Positions 26,180 through 35,406 of a DNA stretch of 64,000 nt are shown here, piece after piece. The notes beneath the pieces are model-generated. The model was given only the letters and a program-made list of their open reading frames with translations. It was not told the DNA's origin and searched no databases. Location: positions 1-64,000 of the forward strand of contig JANOXJ010000074.1 in the NCBI GenBank assembly GCA_031418455.1, in the 5' to 3' direction. Made by a program: the position numbers and the translations under genes. Each line of letters opens with the position of its first letter. Positions within the stretch are counted from its first letter, which is position 1. The DNA is from JANNVZ01 sp031418455 (GTDB lineage: Bacteria > Bacteroidota > Bacteroidia > Flavobacteriales_D > Sanyastnellaceae).

Positions 26180-27177
26180 AGACTCCACAACTGGAACAAC
26201 TATTTGAAAAATTTAATACCCTCACCGCACTCATAGTAGGTGATGTAATGATAGATGCCTACTACTGGGGCAAGGTAGATCGTATATCGCCTGAGGCGCC
26301 AGTGCCAGTGGTGCATGTGAACAAAAAAGAAAACAGACTAGGTGGTGCTGCCAACGTAGCACTCAATGTAATGAGCCTTGGTGGCAAAGCCATAATATGC
26401 TCTGTAGTGGGCGATGGAAGCAAGGGCGATATTTTTCGTTCTACATTAAAAGAAAATGGATTTAGTACCGAAGGCCTAATAGACTCGCCTAGCAGACAAA
26501 CTACCGTGAAAACCCGTGTAATAAGCCAGGGCCAACACATGCTTAGGATAGATGAGGAAATGACCAAGCCGCTTAGCGCAACAGAAGAGCGTCATTTGCT
26601 TGAGTGCATCCAATCCATCATAGACCGTCAAAAAATAGATGTCATCATTTTTGAAGATTACAATAAGGGAGTGCTTACTGAAAATGTGATATCCACCATT
26701 ATCAAATTAGCCGAATCAAAAAATATTCCTACTACTGTAGACCCAAAAAAAGAAAACTTTTTCAGCTATAAAAACTGCACTCTTTTTAAGCCCAACTTAA
26801 AAGAATTAAAGGAAGGCCTGAAAGAAGATTTTGATAAGAAAGATTTTGATGCATTGCAAAATTCCATACTACACCTGGAAGAAAAACTAGGCAATAGCAT
26901 AACTATGGTGACTCTTTCTGAACTAGGTGTAATGACCAAGGACAAAGAAAAATTTTATCATGAACCAGCACATGAGCGCGCGGTGCTTGACGTGAGCGGT
27001 GCAGGCGACACTGTTATAAGTGTAGCATCACTGGCATTGGCCGCAGGCCTGGATACTGATAACATGGCTAAGCTGGCTAACCTGGCCGGAGGCCTTGTGT
27101 GCGAGCATGTGGGAGTGGTACCTATAGATAAAAAAACACTTTTCCAAGAGTTTAATGCGAATCATACTTCTAAATAA
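26176..27177 (+). CDS. rfaE1: PfkB-family kinase, RfaE1/HldE-like (D-glycero-D-manno-heptose 7-phosphate kinase)
   Basis: A 333-residue carbohydrate kinase whose closest known pattern is the kinase half of HldE. It phosphorylates heptose 7-phosphate to heptose 1,7-bisphosphate for LPS inner core. Evidence is VGDVMIDAYYWGKVDRISPE (about 19-38), NRLGGAANVALNV (about 53-65) and the PfkB signature DVSGAGDTVIS (about 274-284, catalytic Asp). The cytidylyltransferase half of HldE is absent, so this is the single-domain form. Location just upstream of lpxC-fabZ and lpxA fits a lipid A/LPS role. Confidence 0.83.
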   Translation: MKTPQLEQLFEKFNTLTALIVGDVMIDAYYWGKVDRISPEAPVPVVHVNKKENRLGGAANVALNVMSLGGKAIICSVVGDGSKGDIFRSTLKENGFSTEGLIDSPSRQTTVKTRVISQGQHMLRIDEEMTKPLSATEERHLLECIQSIIDRQKIDVIIFEDYNKGVLTENVISTIIKLAESKNIPTTVDPKKENFFSYKNCTLFKPNLKELKEGLKEDFDKKDFDALQNSILHLEEKLGNSITMVTLSELGVMTKDKEKFYHEPAHERAVLDVSGAGDTVISVASLALAAGLDTDNMAKLANLAGGLVCEHVGVVPIDKKTLFQEFNANHTSK

Positions 27178-27181
27178 ATTC

Positions 27182-27859
27182 ATGCAACACGTGCACATAA
27201 AAAATCTTTTTGCAACACTGGCTATAAGTATTATTAGCTTCATAAGCCCTGCTCAAGCTGTGTGGGAGAGAATAGAAGGCAATGCAGGTGTGGGCCAAAG
27301 TATATTCAACAATTTATTCATCATTCGCAATAACGAGTTTCCCACTGCCACTATACATAATTGGAACAAGCCAGCCTGGTGCGCTGGATTAGACTACCGA
27401 GTGCACAAGCACTTTAGTGTAGGAGTGGGTGGTGGTGTGCAAACCATAGGACAAGATTTGCAGAATATAGAAATTACTATAAAAGATCAGACCACACAAT
27501 TTGGTTTACTCAACTACCAAATTACCAGAATAAATGCAGGATTGCGTGCACTTGGACATGTGCCAAGTAAAAACAATCTTTGGGATTTTTATGCTGGAGC
27601 TAAAATGGGATGGTCGCTTTTTGACTTAAAAGTAACTCAGACCAATAACGATATTTTTAAATATTTTGAAGACAGATTAAAGTTTGGAACAGGTGCCCCA
27701 AGTTTTCAAATAATACCATTTGGCGCCAGGTATTATGGTGTAAAATATGTAGGTATATATGTAGAAACAGCTATTGGAGCACCTGCCTATATTTCCGGAG
27801 GAATTTGTTTTAGACTTGGCACAGCTGCGGCAACGAGCAGCAAGGTGTCCAAAAATTGA
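27182..27859 (+). CDS. Secreted outer-membrane beta-barrel-like protein
   Basis: A protein of about 225 residues with a signal peptide ending near SPAQA and beta-rich, Gly/aromatic-alternating sequence (FSVGVGGGVQTIGQ, GAKMGWSLFDLKV). I start at ATG 27182, five bases past the kinase stop, rather than the upstream ATG at 27155 that overlaps it; the later start gives a clean signal. The last residues (ISGGICFRLG) do not end in F or W, so a barrel of 8-10 strands is only suggested. I do not recognise a family. Confidence 0.6.
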   Translation: MQHVHIKNLFATLAISIISFISPAQAVWERIEGNAGVGQSIFNNLFIIRNNEFPTATIHNWNKPAWCAGLDYRVHKHFSVGVGGGVQTIGQDLQNIEITIKDQTTQFGLLNYQITRINAGLRALGHVPSKNNLWDFYAGAKMGWSLFDLKVTQTNNDIFKYFEDRLKFGTGAPSFQIIPFGARYYGVKYVGIYVETAIGAPAYISGGICFRLGTAAATSSKVSKN

Positions 27860-27990
27860 TTTTGCATGAAGTAATTGAATTTGATTTCTAAAGAAAGTAA
27901 AATTCAATCAACCTTAAATAAAAGAAAATGTGGACCACTAAACCCCACAAATTCAAATTGTAAAACAGAAATAAAGACCGTTTTTCAAAT

Positions 27991-27998
27991 TACATTTG
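27991..27998 (+). promoter_or_regulatory. Putative -7 box (TACATTTG) just before lpxC-fabZ
   Basis: TACATTTG fits TAnnTTTG and ends only seven bases before the ATG of lpxC-fabZ. If used, the mRNA would have almost no leader. Confidence 0.45.
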
Positions 27999-28005
27999 CA
28001 CAGCA

Positions 28006-29439
28006 ATGAGCTCGAAACAGCGAACAATTAAAGCCCCGGTAAAAGTTACCGGTATAGGCCTACACACAGGCGCAGTAGTCAACCTGACTATACATCCTGC
28101 ACCAGAAAATCATGGTTATCAATTTCAACGCATCGATTTAGAAGGGCAGCCCATAATAAAGGCCGACCCAGAGTTAGTAGTAACCACCCAACGTGGCACT
28201 ACGCTGGAACAAAATGGAGCGCGTGTGTATACCACAGAGCATGTGTTGGCTGCTATATATGGCAGCAAAATAGACAATGCACTTATACAGCTGGACGGAC
28301 CGGAGGTACCTATAATGGACGGAAGTGCGTGGCCCTTTGTGCAAGCCATAGAATCAGTAGGTTATGCTGAGCAAAATGCAGATAGATTATATCTGGATTT
28401 GAATGAGAACATTACATATGAAGACAAAGAGAAGGGCATAGAAATGCTGGCAGTGCCTACTAACGGCAAAGAATTTCGCTTAACGGTGATGGTGGATTAT
28501 AACTCACCGGCATTGGGCACACAACATGCTCACATGTATCAGCTCAACGATTTTCAAGCAGAAATTTCCAAGTGCCGCACTTTTGTTTTCATGCGCGAGC
28601 TGGAAGTGTTAGCTAAAAATGGTTTGATAAAAGGAGGCAGCTTAGACAATGCCATAGTAATGGTAGACCGCGCCTATACCGACCAGGAAATAAAAGACAT
28701 ATTAAAACAACTCGGCAAAGAAGATTTAGAAGTTAAAATAGAAGGCATAGGTGTATTAAACACAGTAAAGCTTCAATACGAGAATGAACCTGCACGTCAC
28801 AAACTATTAGATATAGTGGGCGATTTAGCATTGGTAGGTCGTTTTATACGTGGGCACATTTTGGCTGCTCGCCCAGGCCATTTTGGCAATGTGGAATTTG
28901 CTAAAATGCTTAAGGGCCTAATTAAAAAACAAAAAGAAGCAGGTCCGTTTTTTGACCTTACCAAAAAGCCGCTTTACGACATCAATCAAATAACACAGAT
29001 GTTGCCACACCGTTATCCATTTTTAATGATAGATAAAATATTGGAAATGGACAACAATGGTATTGTAGGTATAAAAAATATAACCATGAACGAACCATTC
29101 TTTCAAGGTCATTTTCCAAACAACCCAGTAATGCCGGGTGTGCTACAAATAGAAGCCATGGCCCAGTGCGGTGGCATTTTCGCCTTGTCTCAAGTACCGG
29201 ATCCTGAAAATTACAGCACTTATTTTATGAAAATAGATGGAGTAAAATTCAAACAAAAAGTATTGCCAGGCGATACCATAGTATTTAAACTCACCTTAGA
29301 AAGCCCTATAAGACGCGGCCTTGTAAACATGAAGGGCGTGGCTTATGTGAATGGCAAAGAAGTAAGCGAGGCTACCATGCTTGCACAAGTAATTAGAGAC
29401 AGAGCCCCTCAAGAAATAAAAGAAACAGCCCAAGCATGA
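28006..29439 (+). CDS. lpxC-fabZ: Bifunctional LpxC-FabZ (UDP-3-O-acyl-GlcNAc deacetylase / 3-hydroxyacyl-ACP dehydratase)
   Basis: A 477-residue fusion typical of Bacteroidota. The LpxC part (about 1-305) makes the committed lipid A deacetylation; the zinc ligands are His in TTEHVLAAIYG and the HKLLDIVGD motif, with RGHILAARPGH near its end. The FabZ part (about 320-465) is a hotdog dehydratase with LPHRYPFLMIDKI and the catalytic His/Glu of GHFPNNPVMPGVLQIEAMAQ. Fusing them ties fatty acid and lipid A supply. The next gene, lpxA, starts inside the stop codon. Confidence 0.95.
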   Translation: MSSKQRTIKAPVKVTGIGLHTGAVVNLTIHPAPENHGYQFQRIDLEGQPIIKADPELVVTTQRGTTLEQNGARVYTTEHVLAAIYGSKIDNALIQLDGPEVPIMDGSAWPFVQAIESVGYAEQNADRLYLDLNENITYEDKEKGIEMLAVPTNGKEFRLTVMVDYNSPALGTQHAHMYQLNDFQAEISKCRTFVFMRELEVLAKNGLIKGGSLDNAIVMVDRAYTDQEIKDILKQLGKEDLEVKIEGIGVLNTVKLQYENEPARHKLLDIVGDLALVGRFIRGHILAARPGHFGNVEFAKMLKGLIKKQKEAGPFFDLTKKPLYDINQITQMLPHRYPFLMIDKILEMDNNGIVGIKNITMNEPFFQGHFPNNPVMPGVLQIEAMAQCGGIFALSQVPDPENYSTYFMKIDGVKFKQKVLPGDTIVFKLTLESPIRRGLVNMKGVAYVNGKEVSEATMLAQVIRDRAPQEIKETAQA

Positions 29440-30218
29440 GCATACTGCGCGTAATAGACCCTAAAGCTAAGATAGCTGAAAATGTTGAGATAGGCCCATT
29501 TACCACCATAGCCGGTGATGTAGAGATAGGTGAAGGCACATGGATTGGGCCCAATGTAACTATCATGGATGGTGCGCGCATAGGTCGCAATTGCCGCATT
29601 TTTCCAGGGGCGGTTATTAGTGCCATACCTCAAGATTTAAAATTTGAAGGGGAACAAACCACCACCGAAATAGGCGACAACACTACTATACGCGAGTGCT
29701 GCACACTTAACCGCGGCACTAAAGATAAAAACACCACGCGTGTTGGTAAAAACTGTTTGCTAATGGCTTATGTGCATTTAGCACATGATGTAATAGTAGG
29801 CGACAACTGCATAATAGCCAACAGCGCTAACATAGCAGGCCATGTGGAAATAGAAGATTGGGTAGTAATAGAAGGTGTGGTAGCTGTACAGCAATTTATA
29901 AAAATAGGACAGCACACTTTTATAGCAGGAGGTAGCTTAGTAAGAAAAAATGTACCACCATACATTAAAGCTGCTCGCGAGCCACTAAGTTTTGCAGGGG
30001 TAAATACAGTAGGCTTAAGAAGACGCGGTTTCGAAAATGATATTATAGCGCATATAGAAGATGTGTACAGAATGATTTATGTGCACAACAACAATATGAG
30101 CAGGGCTATACATGCAGCAGAAATGGAATTGCCAAATACTGTCGAAAAACAAACCATCTTAGAGTTTATTAGAAAAAGTGATAAAGGAATTATAAGAGGC
30201 CCGCTAGAAGTTTCATAA
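29436..30218 (+). CDS. lpxA: LpxA, acyl-ACP--UDP-N-acetylglucosamine O-acyltransferase
   Basis: A 260-residue left-handed beta-helix acyltransferase that adds the first 3-hydroxyacyl chain to UDP-GlcNAc. The N-terminal two thirds are hexapeptide repeats (for instance AENVEIGPFTTIAGDVEIG). Catalytic His is in MAYVHLAHDV (about residues 110-119), and the C-terminal helices include NTVGLRRRGF. It overlaps lpxC-fabZ by ATGA, so the two are translationally coupled. Length is normal. The gene ends at 30218; a structured repeat follows. Confidence 0.94.
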   Translation: MSILRVIDPKAKIAENVEIGPFTTIAGDVEIGEGTWIGPNVTIMDGARIGRNCRIFPGAVISAIPQDLKFEGEQTTTEIGDNTTIRECCTLNRGTKDKNTTRVGKNCLLMAYVHLAHDVIVGDNCIIANSANIAGHVEIEDWVVIEGVVAVQQFIKIGQHTFIAGGSLVRKNVPPYIKAAREPLSFAGVNTVGLRRRGFENDIIAHIEDVYRMIYVHNNNMSRAIHAAEMELPNTVEKQTILEFIRKSDKGIIRGPLEVS

Positions 30219-30298
30219 TTCGTACTTACAATTTCTTCTTGTATTTTTTAAATAATCACAAATAATTCGTGCAGTGTTAGCGGCATGAAATATCATTC

Positions 30299-30465
30299 AA
30301 CCCAGATTATGCAAATGAGAATTTCAATTGCATAAACGATTAACAAAATCAACCATTTTGCCTTCATTTCATTACACCAAGATGGTTGATTTTCTAAATC
30401 GGGATTGACCCACCTAATGCAAATAGTTCAGCTCGTTCCGAGCTTCCTATTGCATAACGTGGGTT
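30299..30465. repeat. Structured MITE-like repeat, copy A
   Basis: A 167-base element bounded by imperfect terminal inverted repeats: AACCCAGATTATGCAA on the left and the complement of AACCCACGTTATGCAA on the right (30450-30465). Inside are further stems: AAAATCAACCAT (30345-30356) with ATGGTTGATTTT (30382-30393), and AGCTCG-TTC-CGAGCT (30430-30444), itself nested in an outer stem with TAATGCAAATAG and CTATTGCATAA. A related copy is at 48795-48945 in reverse orientation, and the left end alone at 57742-57797. It fills the gap between convergent lpxA and a helicase gene and could act as a bidirectional terminator. No transposase is near. Confidence 0.75.
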
Positions 30466-30479
30466 CAAAAGATATTTCA

Positions 30480-32357
30480 TCAGTCATACATAAACTCCCA
30501 GGCTGTGCGGTATGCGCCTATTTCCTCGCAGTATTTTAAAAAATCTTCGTAAAACCTGTCATTGCCAAGGGTGGCACTATCGCCAATTATTACAAGTTTC
30601 ATTTTTGCCCTTGTCATAGCTACATTCATCCTTCGGTAATCGCGTAAAAAGCCTATTTCATTTTTGTCGTTGCTGCGCACCATGCTTATATAAATCATGT
30701 CGCGCTCTTGTCCCTGAAAAGAGTCAACAGTATTTACGGTTATCATTTTTTCAGCTGCAAATTCTGCTTGCAACAATTCCACTTGCGCGCGGTAAGGTGA
30801 AATAATTCCTATTGAAAAATCCACAGAATTTTCACCACGCATTAGATCCAAATGTTTTCTAATTACAGTTACCTCCTCAGGGTTGCACCTGCTTTCATTG
30901 TTTTCACCGGTTTGCTCTTCGTAGCCGCATCCGGCAGTATCTATAAACTCCACTGCTTGAGGAGCCAATTCTAAAAATCTATTCGCTACAGAATCATGTG
31001 CTAATAATTTTCCATCGTAAAATTTTCTATTAGAAAATTCCATAATGTCAGTATTCATTCGGTACTGTGTTCTTAGCAGACTTACTCGGCTGTGCCTCTG
31101 TATCGCCTTTTCCAACAGGGTTTTAGACAATCCCATTTTTTCTGCTTCTGAACTTTTTACAGTGGGTGGCAACTGAAAAGGATCACCTGCCATTACCACT
31201 TTTTCAGCTTTTAAAATAGGCACCCATACTCCTGGTTCTATGCCTTGGCCTGCTTCATCTATTACTACAGTTTTAAATTTTCTGTCGCGTAAATAATCTG
31301 ATGTGCTGCCTATAAGTGTGCAGGCTATTACTTGCGCATCGTCTAGCACTTTTTGCACTAAGTAATTCTCCAGCTCTCGCGCTTCTTTGCTAATATTGCG
31401 TGCTTCGCTTAAAATTAATTTGCGTTGCTCAGCTTCTTCTCTTCCAAAACTGCGTTTGTATTTACCTCCCATTTTGCGCAGGTCTATAGCGCGTCTTTTC
31501 AATTCTCTTATTTGTTTAAAGTCTTTTTCCTTTTGTATAAGCACATCCATGGTAAGCGATGTGTTGTCGCTCTCCACCTTAGCCAAATTACCTATACGCA
31601 CCACGCGCAGCCCTTTTTGATAAAGGCTTTTAGCAAGATGATCGGTTGCAGCATTGCTTGGCGCACATACTAGCACTTGCTTCTCTTCCTTAAGCAATTC
31701 TGCAATAGATTCTACCAGTGTAGTCGTCTTACCTGTGCCGGGTGGGCCATGCACCAGTGCTAAATCCTCAGCTTCTATTATGTTTTGTAATGCTTCGTTT
31801 TGCGATTCGTTCAACAGTGGTGAAGTGCGCTTGTCCTTTTTATAAAATTTCAAATCGCTTTCACCCAGAATTATATCGCGCAATTCTTTAGTTCTGCCTT
31901 TTTCCACATTTATAAGATGGTTGAGGGCTTTAAACATTTCGTCATAGGTGCGCGAATCAAACAGCATGTTCACACCCAATTTTCCCTCATCCACCCAATC
32001 TGGCAATTCATCCATGAAAAAACTAATTTTCATACGAGAATCATCTACGTACCCTATGGTGCCATTTATACTTTCGCCCTCGTAGCCCGCAGCAGCGCTA
32101 AACAAACTTACAGGATTGGCTGACTGAAATTTGTGCTGAAGTTTATCAGCCGGATTTCTTTCAACTACTAAAAATGGATATGCACCCAATCCAAAACCTG
32201 TCTCAATTATTCTTAACGGAAACCAGGTGATACCATTCTTTTTGCGTTCATTTATATTGGATCTTTCAAGCCATTGTTTGTGCTGCTCATAATCTTCGTT
32301 TTGCTCCACCCTAAGCGCTTGCGCCACTCTGCCCAGTTCTTCTATTGCTTTATTCAT
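30480..32357 (-). CDS. UPF1/IGHMBP2-like superfamily 1 DNA/RNA helicase
   Basis: A 625-residue SF1 helicase. The Walker A VHGPPGTGKTTTLVES (about 205-220), Walker B VVIDEAGQGIEPG near 365 and C-terminal helicase motifs MNVAMTRAKMKLVIIGD (about 585-601), NTVDSFQGQE (about 555) and LRTQYRMN are present. It would unwind nucleic acid with ATP, and its closest relatives are eukaryotic-type UPF1/DNA2 family; Bacteroidota carry them commonly. The N-terminal about 170 residues form a beta-barrel-like domain. No nuclease domain is visible. The gene stands alone between a repeat and a terminator. Confidence 0.88.
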   Translation of the reverse strand: MNKAIEELGRVAQALRVEQNEDYEQHKQWLERSNINERKKNGITWFPLRIIETGFGLGAYPFLVVERNPADKLQHKFQSANPVSLFSAAAGYEGESINGTIGYVDDSRMKISFFMDELPDWVDEGKLGVNMLFDSRTYDEMFKALNHLINVEKGRTKELRDIILGESDLKFYKKDKRTSPLLNESQNEALQNIIEAEDLALVHGPPGTGKTTTLVESIAELLKEEKQVLVCAPSNAATDHLAKSLYQKGLRVVRIGNLAKVESDNTSLTMDVLIQKEKDFKQIRELKRRAIDLRKMGGKYKRSFGREEAEQRKLILSEARNISKEARELENYLVQKVLDDAQVIACTLIGSTSDYLRDRKFKTVVIDEAGQGIEPGVWVPILKAEKVVMAGDPFQLPPTVKSSEAEKMGLSKTLLEKAIQRHSRVSLLRTQYRMNTDIMEFSNRKFYDGKLLAHDSVANRFLELAPQAVEFIDTAGCGYEEQTGENNESRCNPEEVTVIRKHLDLMRGENSVDFSIGIISPYRAQVELLQAEFAAEKMITVNTVDSFQGQERDMIYISMVRSNDKNEIGFLRDYRRMNVAMTRAKMKLVIIGDSATLGNDRFYEDFLKYCEEIGAYRTAWEFMYD

Positions 32358-32394
32358 TCCTGCTAATTCTTATATAAAAAATATGATGCAAAGA

Positions 32395-32424
32395 AAAACG
32401 GCTGTCTCTAATGACAGCCGTTTT
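32395..32424. terminator. Terminator between the helicase and the T9SS type B gene
   Basis: AAAACGGCTGTC (32395-32406) pairs with GACAGCCGTTTT (32413-32424) across a six-base loop, with A runs on one side and T runs on the other. It follows the T9SS gene on the minus strand. Confidence 0.8.
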
Positions 32425-32450
32425 ATTTTATCGTTTATTCCTAATATTAA

Positions 32451-34784
32451 TTAATCGCGAAGGAGTGTAACGTGTCCTTCGTAATATTCATTGCCATTCC
32501 CTTTATTAACGGTTAGAACGTAGAAATATGTGCCGGCAGCACTGTCCTTTCCATCCCATTGGTTAAAGTAGTTGGTTTTTTCATATATCAGTTTGCCCCA
32601 TCTATTAAATATTTGGATAGTGCTTTGCGGATATTTAGATAGTCCAAAGATTTCGAATGTATCGTTCTTACTATCATCATTAGGGGTAAATACGTTTGGT
32701 ATTATTATAGTACAATCTTCAACTATGGTGTTGTAATAAGTTGTAGATGTAAATTGACAAATAGGCTCTACCGTTTCAACATAATAAAAACCACCATCGC
32801 TTATAGCTAATGTACCTAGAGAATTTTGCGAAATTGTATCAAATAGACCACCATCAGCCGAATAAGACCAATAGTAGTAATACCCCATTTCGCCCTCTCC
32901 TGGGGCTGTAAGATTTACACTGGTGCCATTGCAAAAAGTAACTGTATCCAACGGCAAAGCCGATGGTGTGGCAGGTATGGTAACCAACACCGTATCGCTC
33001 ACTATACAATCAGCATCATCAGTTGGATAAACACTTAGTATAAATTCTTGTGTTGTACTTAAGTCAGTAATAGTTGGATCCGAAACCGTTGCGTTGTTAA
33101 GCGGTGCAGAAGGCGACCAGGAATAAATATAGTTTAAACCAGTCTGTGGATTAGTAACAGAACCATCCAACACCAGTTGCGCATTGCAGTAATATGCATC
33201 AGACCCGGCAGAAGGCACAGGACCATCGTATGCTACTATATTAATGTCTTGTGTATATACACAACCATGGTTATTTACAGCAGTATACGTGTAGGTATGA
33301 GGTCCGGCAGCACTAGGCACCACAAGCACAGAGTCGCAATTAGTATTGTTGTCTATTATAAAATCGCCTGTCCAATAAGTGTCTGTACAACCTGCATCAA
33401 AAGTTGGTGTAAATGTCAAATCTTCAGGATAAAGCGAGCCGTCAAAATTTACTGACCAGTCAAAAATGTATCCGTCATCTGCGCCTACTATATCGCATAT
33501 TTCAATTATCCATGGACCGTTTAGCGGACAGCCCACCAAAGTATTCCAATCGCCCACAGCAGCATATGTGCCTGAGGTAAGTGAATTATTAGAAAAACCA
33601 GTACATGGGTCTGTTACCATAGTCTGAAACTCAGGCAATACTACAGCATCAGCCCAAGTAGGATTCACCGCATCTGGCGCCCACCAGTAGTCCCATCCAG
33701 TACCAGGCGTATTTGGCGTTGTATTATCACAAGGTATTCCGAGGAAATAACCACCAGCACCTTGGTTATGAGCCACTAGTCCAGAACCATCAGGACAGAA
33801 AAAAGACACAGTAAAATCACTCATGTAAGAGTGCTCATAGTTAATATAAAAACTATTGATATCGTTAATGCTGCTTATAGTTTGCCCAGGTTCAAAACCA
33901 GTGATATAAAGCGTATCACTAAAACAACCTTGATTGTCAGGTATATAAAGTCCCCCGCCAAAACCCGCATTTGGCACGTTGTCATATGTAACGCCCTGTG
34001 CAAAGCCATTGAAGTCTACCTCTTGACCCACACACACTAAATCATCAGTGGCAACGGCAGAAAAAATAGGATCGGTACTTACATATAATTTAAGATTTAC
34101 TACATTCAAACTTTGACACCCGTTGCTATCTGTAACATAAACGTTTACTTTGTAAATACCGGTAGCAGGATAGCTATGCTGCACAGTTGGCCAGCCTGCA
34201 TTGGCAGTAGTGCCATCGCCAAAATCCCAAAGCACACTTTGGAAAGTAGCACTATTTTGGAAAACTGTACCTGATGCATCAAATGTAAATACTTCGTCTT
34301 TACATGCAAGAATTGGTAACGCAGTTTCGCCTGTGGCCACTATGGCAGAAACAGGTTTTAGGCAAGGAGCACCGCAATTAACCACACAGCCAAACTCACC
34401 TTCATCGGTAGCATCGCTAGTCCAATGAAGCGTAAGGCAACCGGTGGCATTGGTTGATGTAATGTCTAATAATGCCAATTGCTGACCAGTGTATGAGCCT
34501 ATTAGTGGCGCGCTAACATCTGCACCATCAAATATTTCAAGCACATCTCCAGTACCCAAGTCAAAAGAAATCCAATATAGATTTACGATTGTCTCAGGGG
34601 CCTCAGCACATATGGTAATGGTTTCGTCCTCGCTAGGTGCATAATACCCAACTGGATTTGTGTCATTCAAACTACCATCGCATGTGCTAAAATCGTCAGA
34701 TGCAATGGTTACATCATCCTGAGCAGATGAATTAAAACTTGCAAGCAAGCAAGCAATTGAGAGTATGGCAAATATATTTTTCAT
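32451..34784 (-). CDS. Large T9SS-secreted surface protein (CUB, PKD, P-domain-like, type B sorting domain)
   Basis: A 777-residue secreted protein. In order: signal peptide (1-21), a CUB-like domain (about 30-135; FDGADVSAPLIGSYTG), a PKD domain (about 160-235; VLWDFGDGTTANAG), a region resembling a proprotein convertase P domain (about 240-455; ends GYIFDWSVNFDG), PKD/Ig-like segments (about 460-690), and the gliding motility-associated C-terminal domain from about 692 (IPNVFTPNDDSKNDTFEIFG, then IQIFNRWGKLIYE). That last domain is the T9SS type B sorting signal. No catalytic domain is seen; an adhesive or matrix role is likely. A 146-residue secreted gene lies 34 bases upstream in the same direction. 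Confidence 0.88.
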   Translation of the reverse strand: MKNIFAILSIACLLASFNSSAQDDVTIASDDFSTCDGSLNDTNPVGYYAPSEDETITICAEAPETIVNLYWISFDLGTGDVLEIFDGADVSAPLIGSYTGQQLALLDITSTNATGCLTLHWTSDATDEGEFGCVVNCGAPCLKPVSAIVATGETALPILACKDEVFTFDASGTVFQNSATFQSVLWDFGDGTTANAGWPTVQHSYPATGIYKVNVYVTDSNGCQSLNVVNLKLYVSTDPIFSAVATDDLVCVGQEVDFNGFAQGVTYDNVPNAGFGGGLYIPDNQGCFSDTLYITGFEPGQTISSINDINSFYINYEHSYMSDFTVSFFCPDGSGLVAHNQGAGGYFLGIPCDNTTPNTPGTGWDYWWAPDAVNPTWADAVVLPEFQTMVTDPCTGFSNNSLTSGTYAAVGDWNTLVGCPLNGPWIIEICDIVGADDGYIFDWSVNFDGSLYPEDLTFTPTFDAGCTDTYWTGDFIIDNNTNCDSVLVVPSAAGPHTYTYTAVNNHGCVYTQDINIVAYDGPVPSAGSDAYYCNAQLVLDGSVTNPQTGLNYIYSWSPSAPLNNATVSDPTITDLSTTQEFILSVYPTDDADCIVSDTVLVTIPATPSALPLDTVTFCNGTSVNLTAPGEGEMGYYYYWSYSADGGLFDTISQNSLGTLAISDGGFYYVETVEPICQFTSTTYYNTIVEDCTIIIPNVFTPNDDSKNDTFEIFGLSKYPQSTIQIFNRWGKLIYEKTNYFNQWDGKDSAAGTYFYVLTVNKGNGNEYYEGHVTLLRD

Positions 34785-34818
34785 ATAATATTTTTCTATT
34801 TCCTGAATTAAGTGCTAA

Positions 34819-35259
34819 TTATTTCTTCTTGTTCTTTTCAAGTTTCGCGCGATTTATTTTGAAACGCTCATATAGCGTATTAATGCGAGATTGAGAAAAA
34901 ACCTGAAGCACTTGCTCAGTTCCGTCAATGATATAAAATTGGCTATCAAATTCCAGAGGTTGGATAGTGTATAGCAAAATATTTAGGCCGTCAGCACCTG
35001 CTGTTATAGATTTTGCATTGTTAGCGGTGCTGGACAAAAGTGGAGTACCCTCTGTGGTTTTACCCGCTGCATGTATGGTAAATGCATTTTCTACATAAAA
35101 ATTAAGGTAGTCTATTCTTTCAGGAGTAAAAGTGGCCAGCTCCTCGGCCGTAAATGCTGCCTTTACTTTATCATTTGGCTCCACACTCTGCGCCATTGCA
35201 ACCAGAGAGAAGAAAATTGACACTATGGAGAGTGTTAGTTTGAATCCGTAAGTCTTCAT
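34819..35259 (-). CDS. Small secreted protein next to the T9SS type B gene
   Basis: A 146-residue protein with a clear signal peptide (about 1-23, cut after VAMAQ) and no recognised domain. The mature part has FTPERIDYLNFYVENAF and a Lys-rich end (RAKLEKNKKK). It is the first gene of a unit whose second gene is the T9SS type B protein 34 bases away, so it may be periplasmic and work with it. A TATTTTTG box is found 29 bases before its ATG. Confidence 0.7.
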   Translation of the reverse strand: MKTYGFKLTLSIVSIFFSLVAMAQSVEPNDKVKAAFTAEELATFTPERIDYLNFYVENAFTIHAAGKTTEGTPLLSSTANNAKSITAGADGLNILLYTIQPLEFDSQFYIIDGTEQVLQVFSQSRINTLYERFKINRAKLEKNKKK

Positions 35260-35288
35260 ATAGATGTTTGTTTGTTTTTTAAGGATGA

Positions 35289-35296
35289 CAAAAATA
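35289..35296 (-). promoter_or_regulatory. Putative -7 box (TATTTTTG, minus strand) for the T9SS unit
   Basis: The minus strand reads TATTTTTG here, matching TAnnTTTG, 29 bases upstream of the ATG at 35259. No TTG lies at the ideal -33 distance. Confidence 0.4.
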
Positions 35297-35406
35297 TCGG
35301 ACTTACAGTTGTCTTAAGTATAAAATATAGCTGCCATAACACGATTCCTAATAAATTCGGCCTGCCAATTGACTGCCATTGAAAGGTCATAGGAAATACA
35401 AAACAA

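Noticed and set aside
27155..27181. ATG at 27155 for the barrel gene after rfaE1
   Set aside because: It overlaps the kinase gene and weakens the signal peptide; ATG 27182 begins just after the stop.
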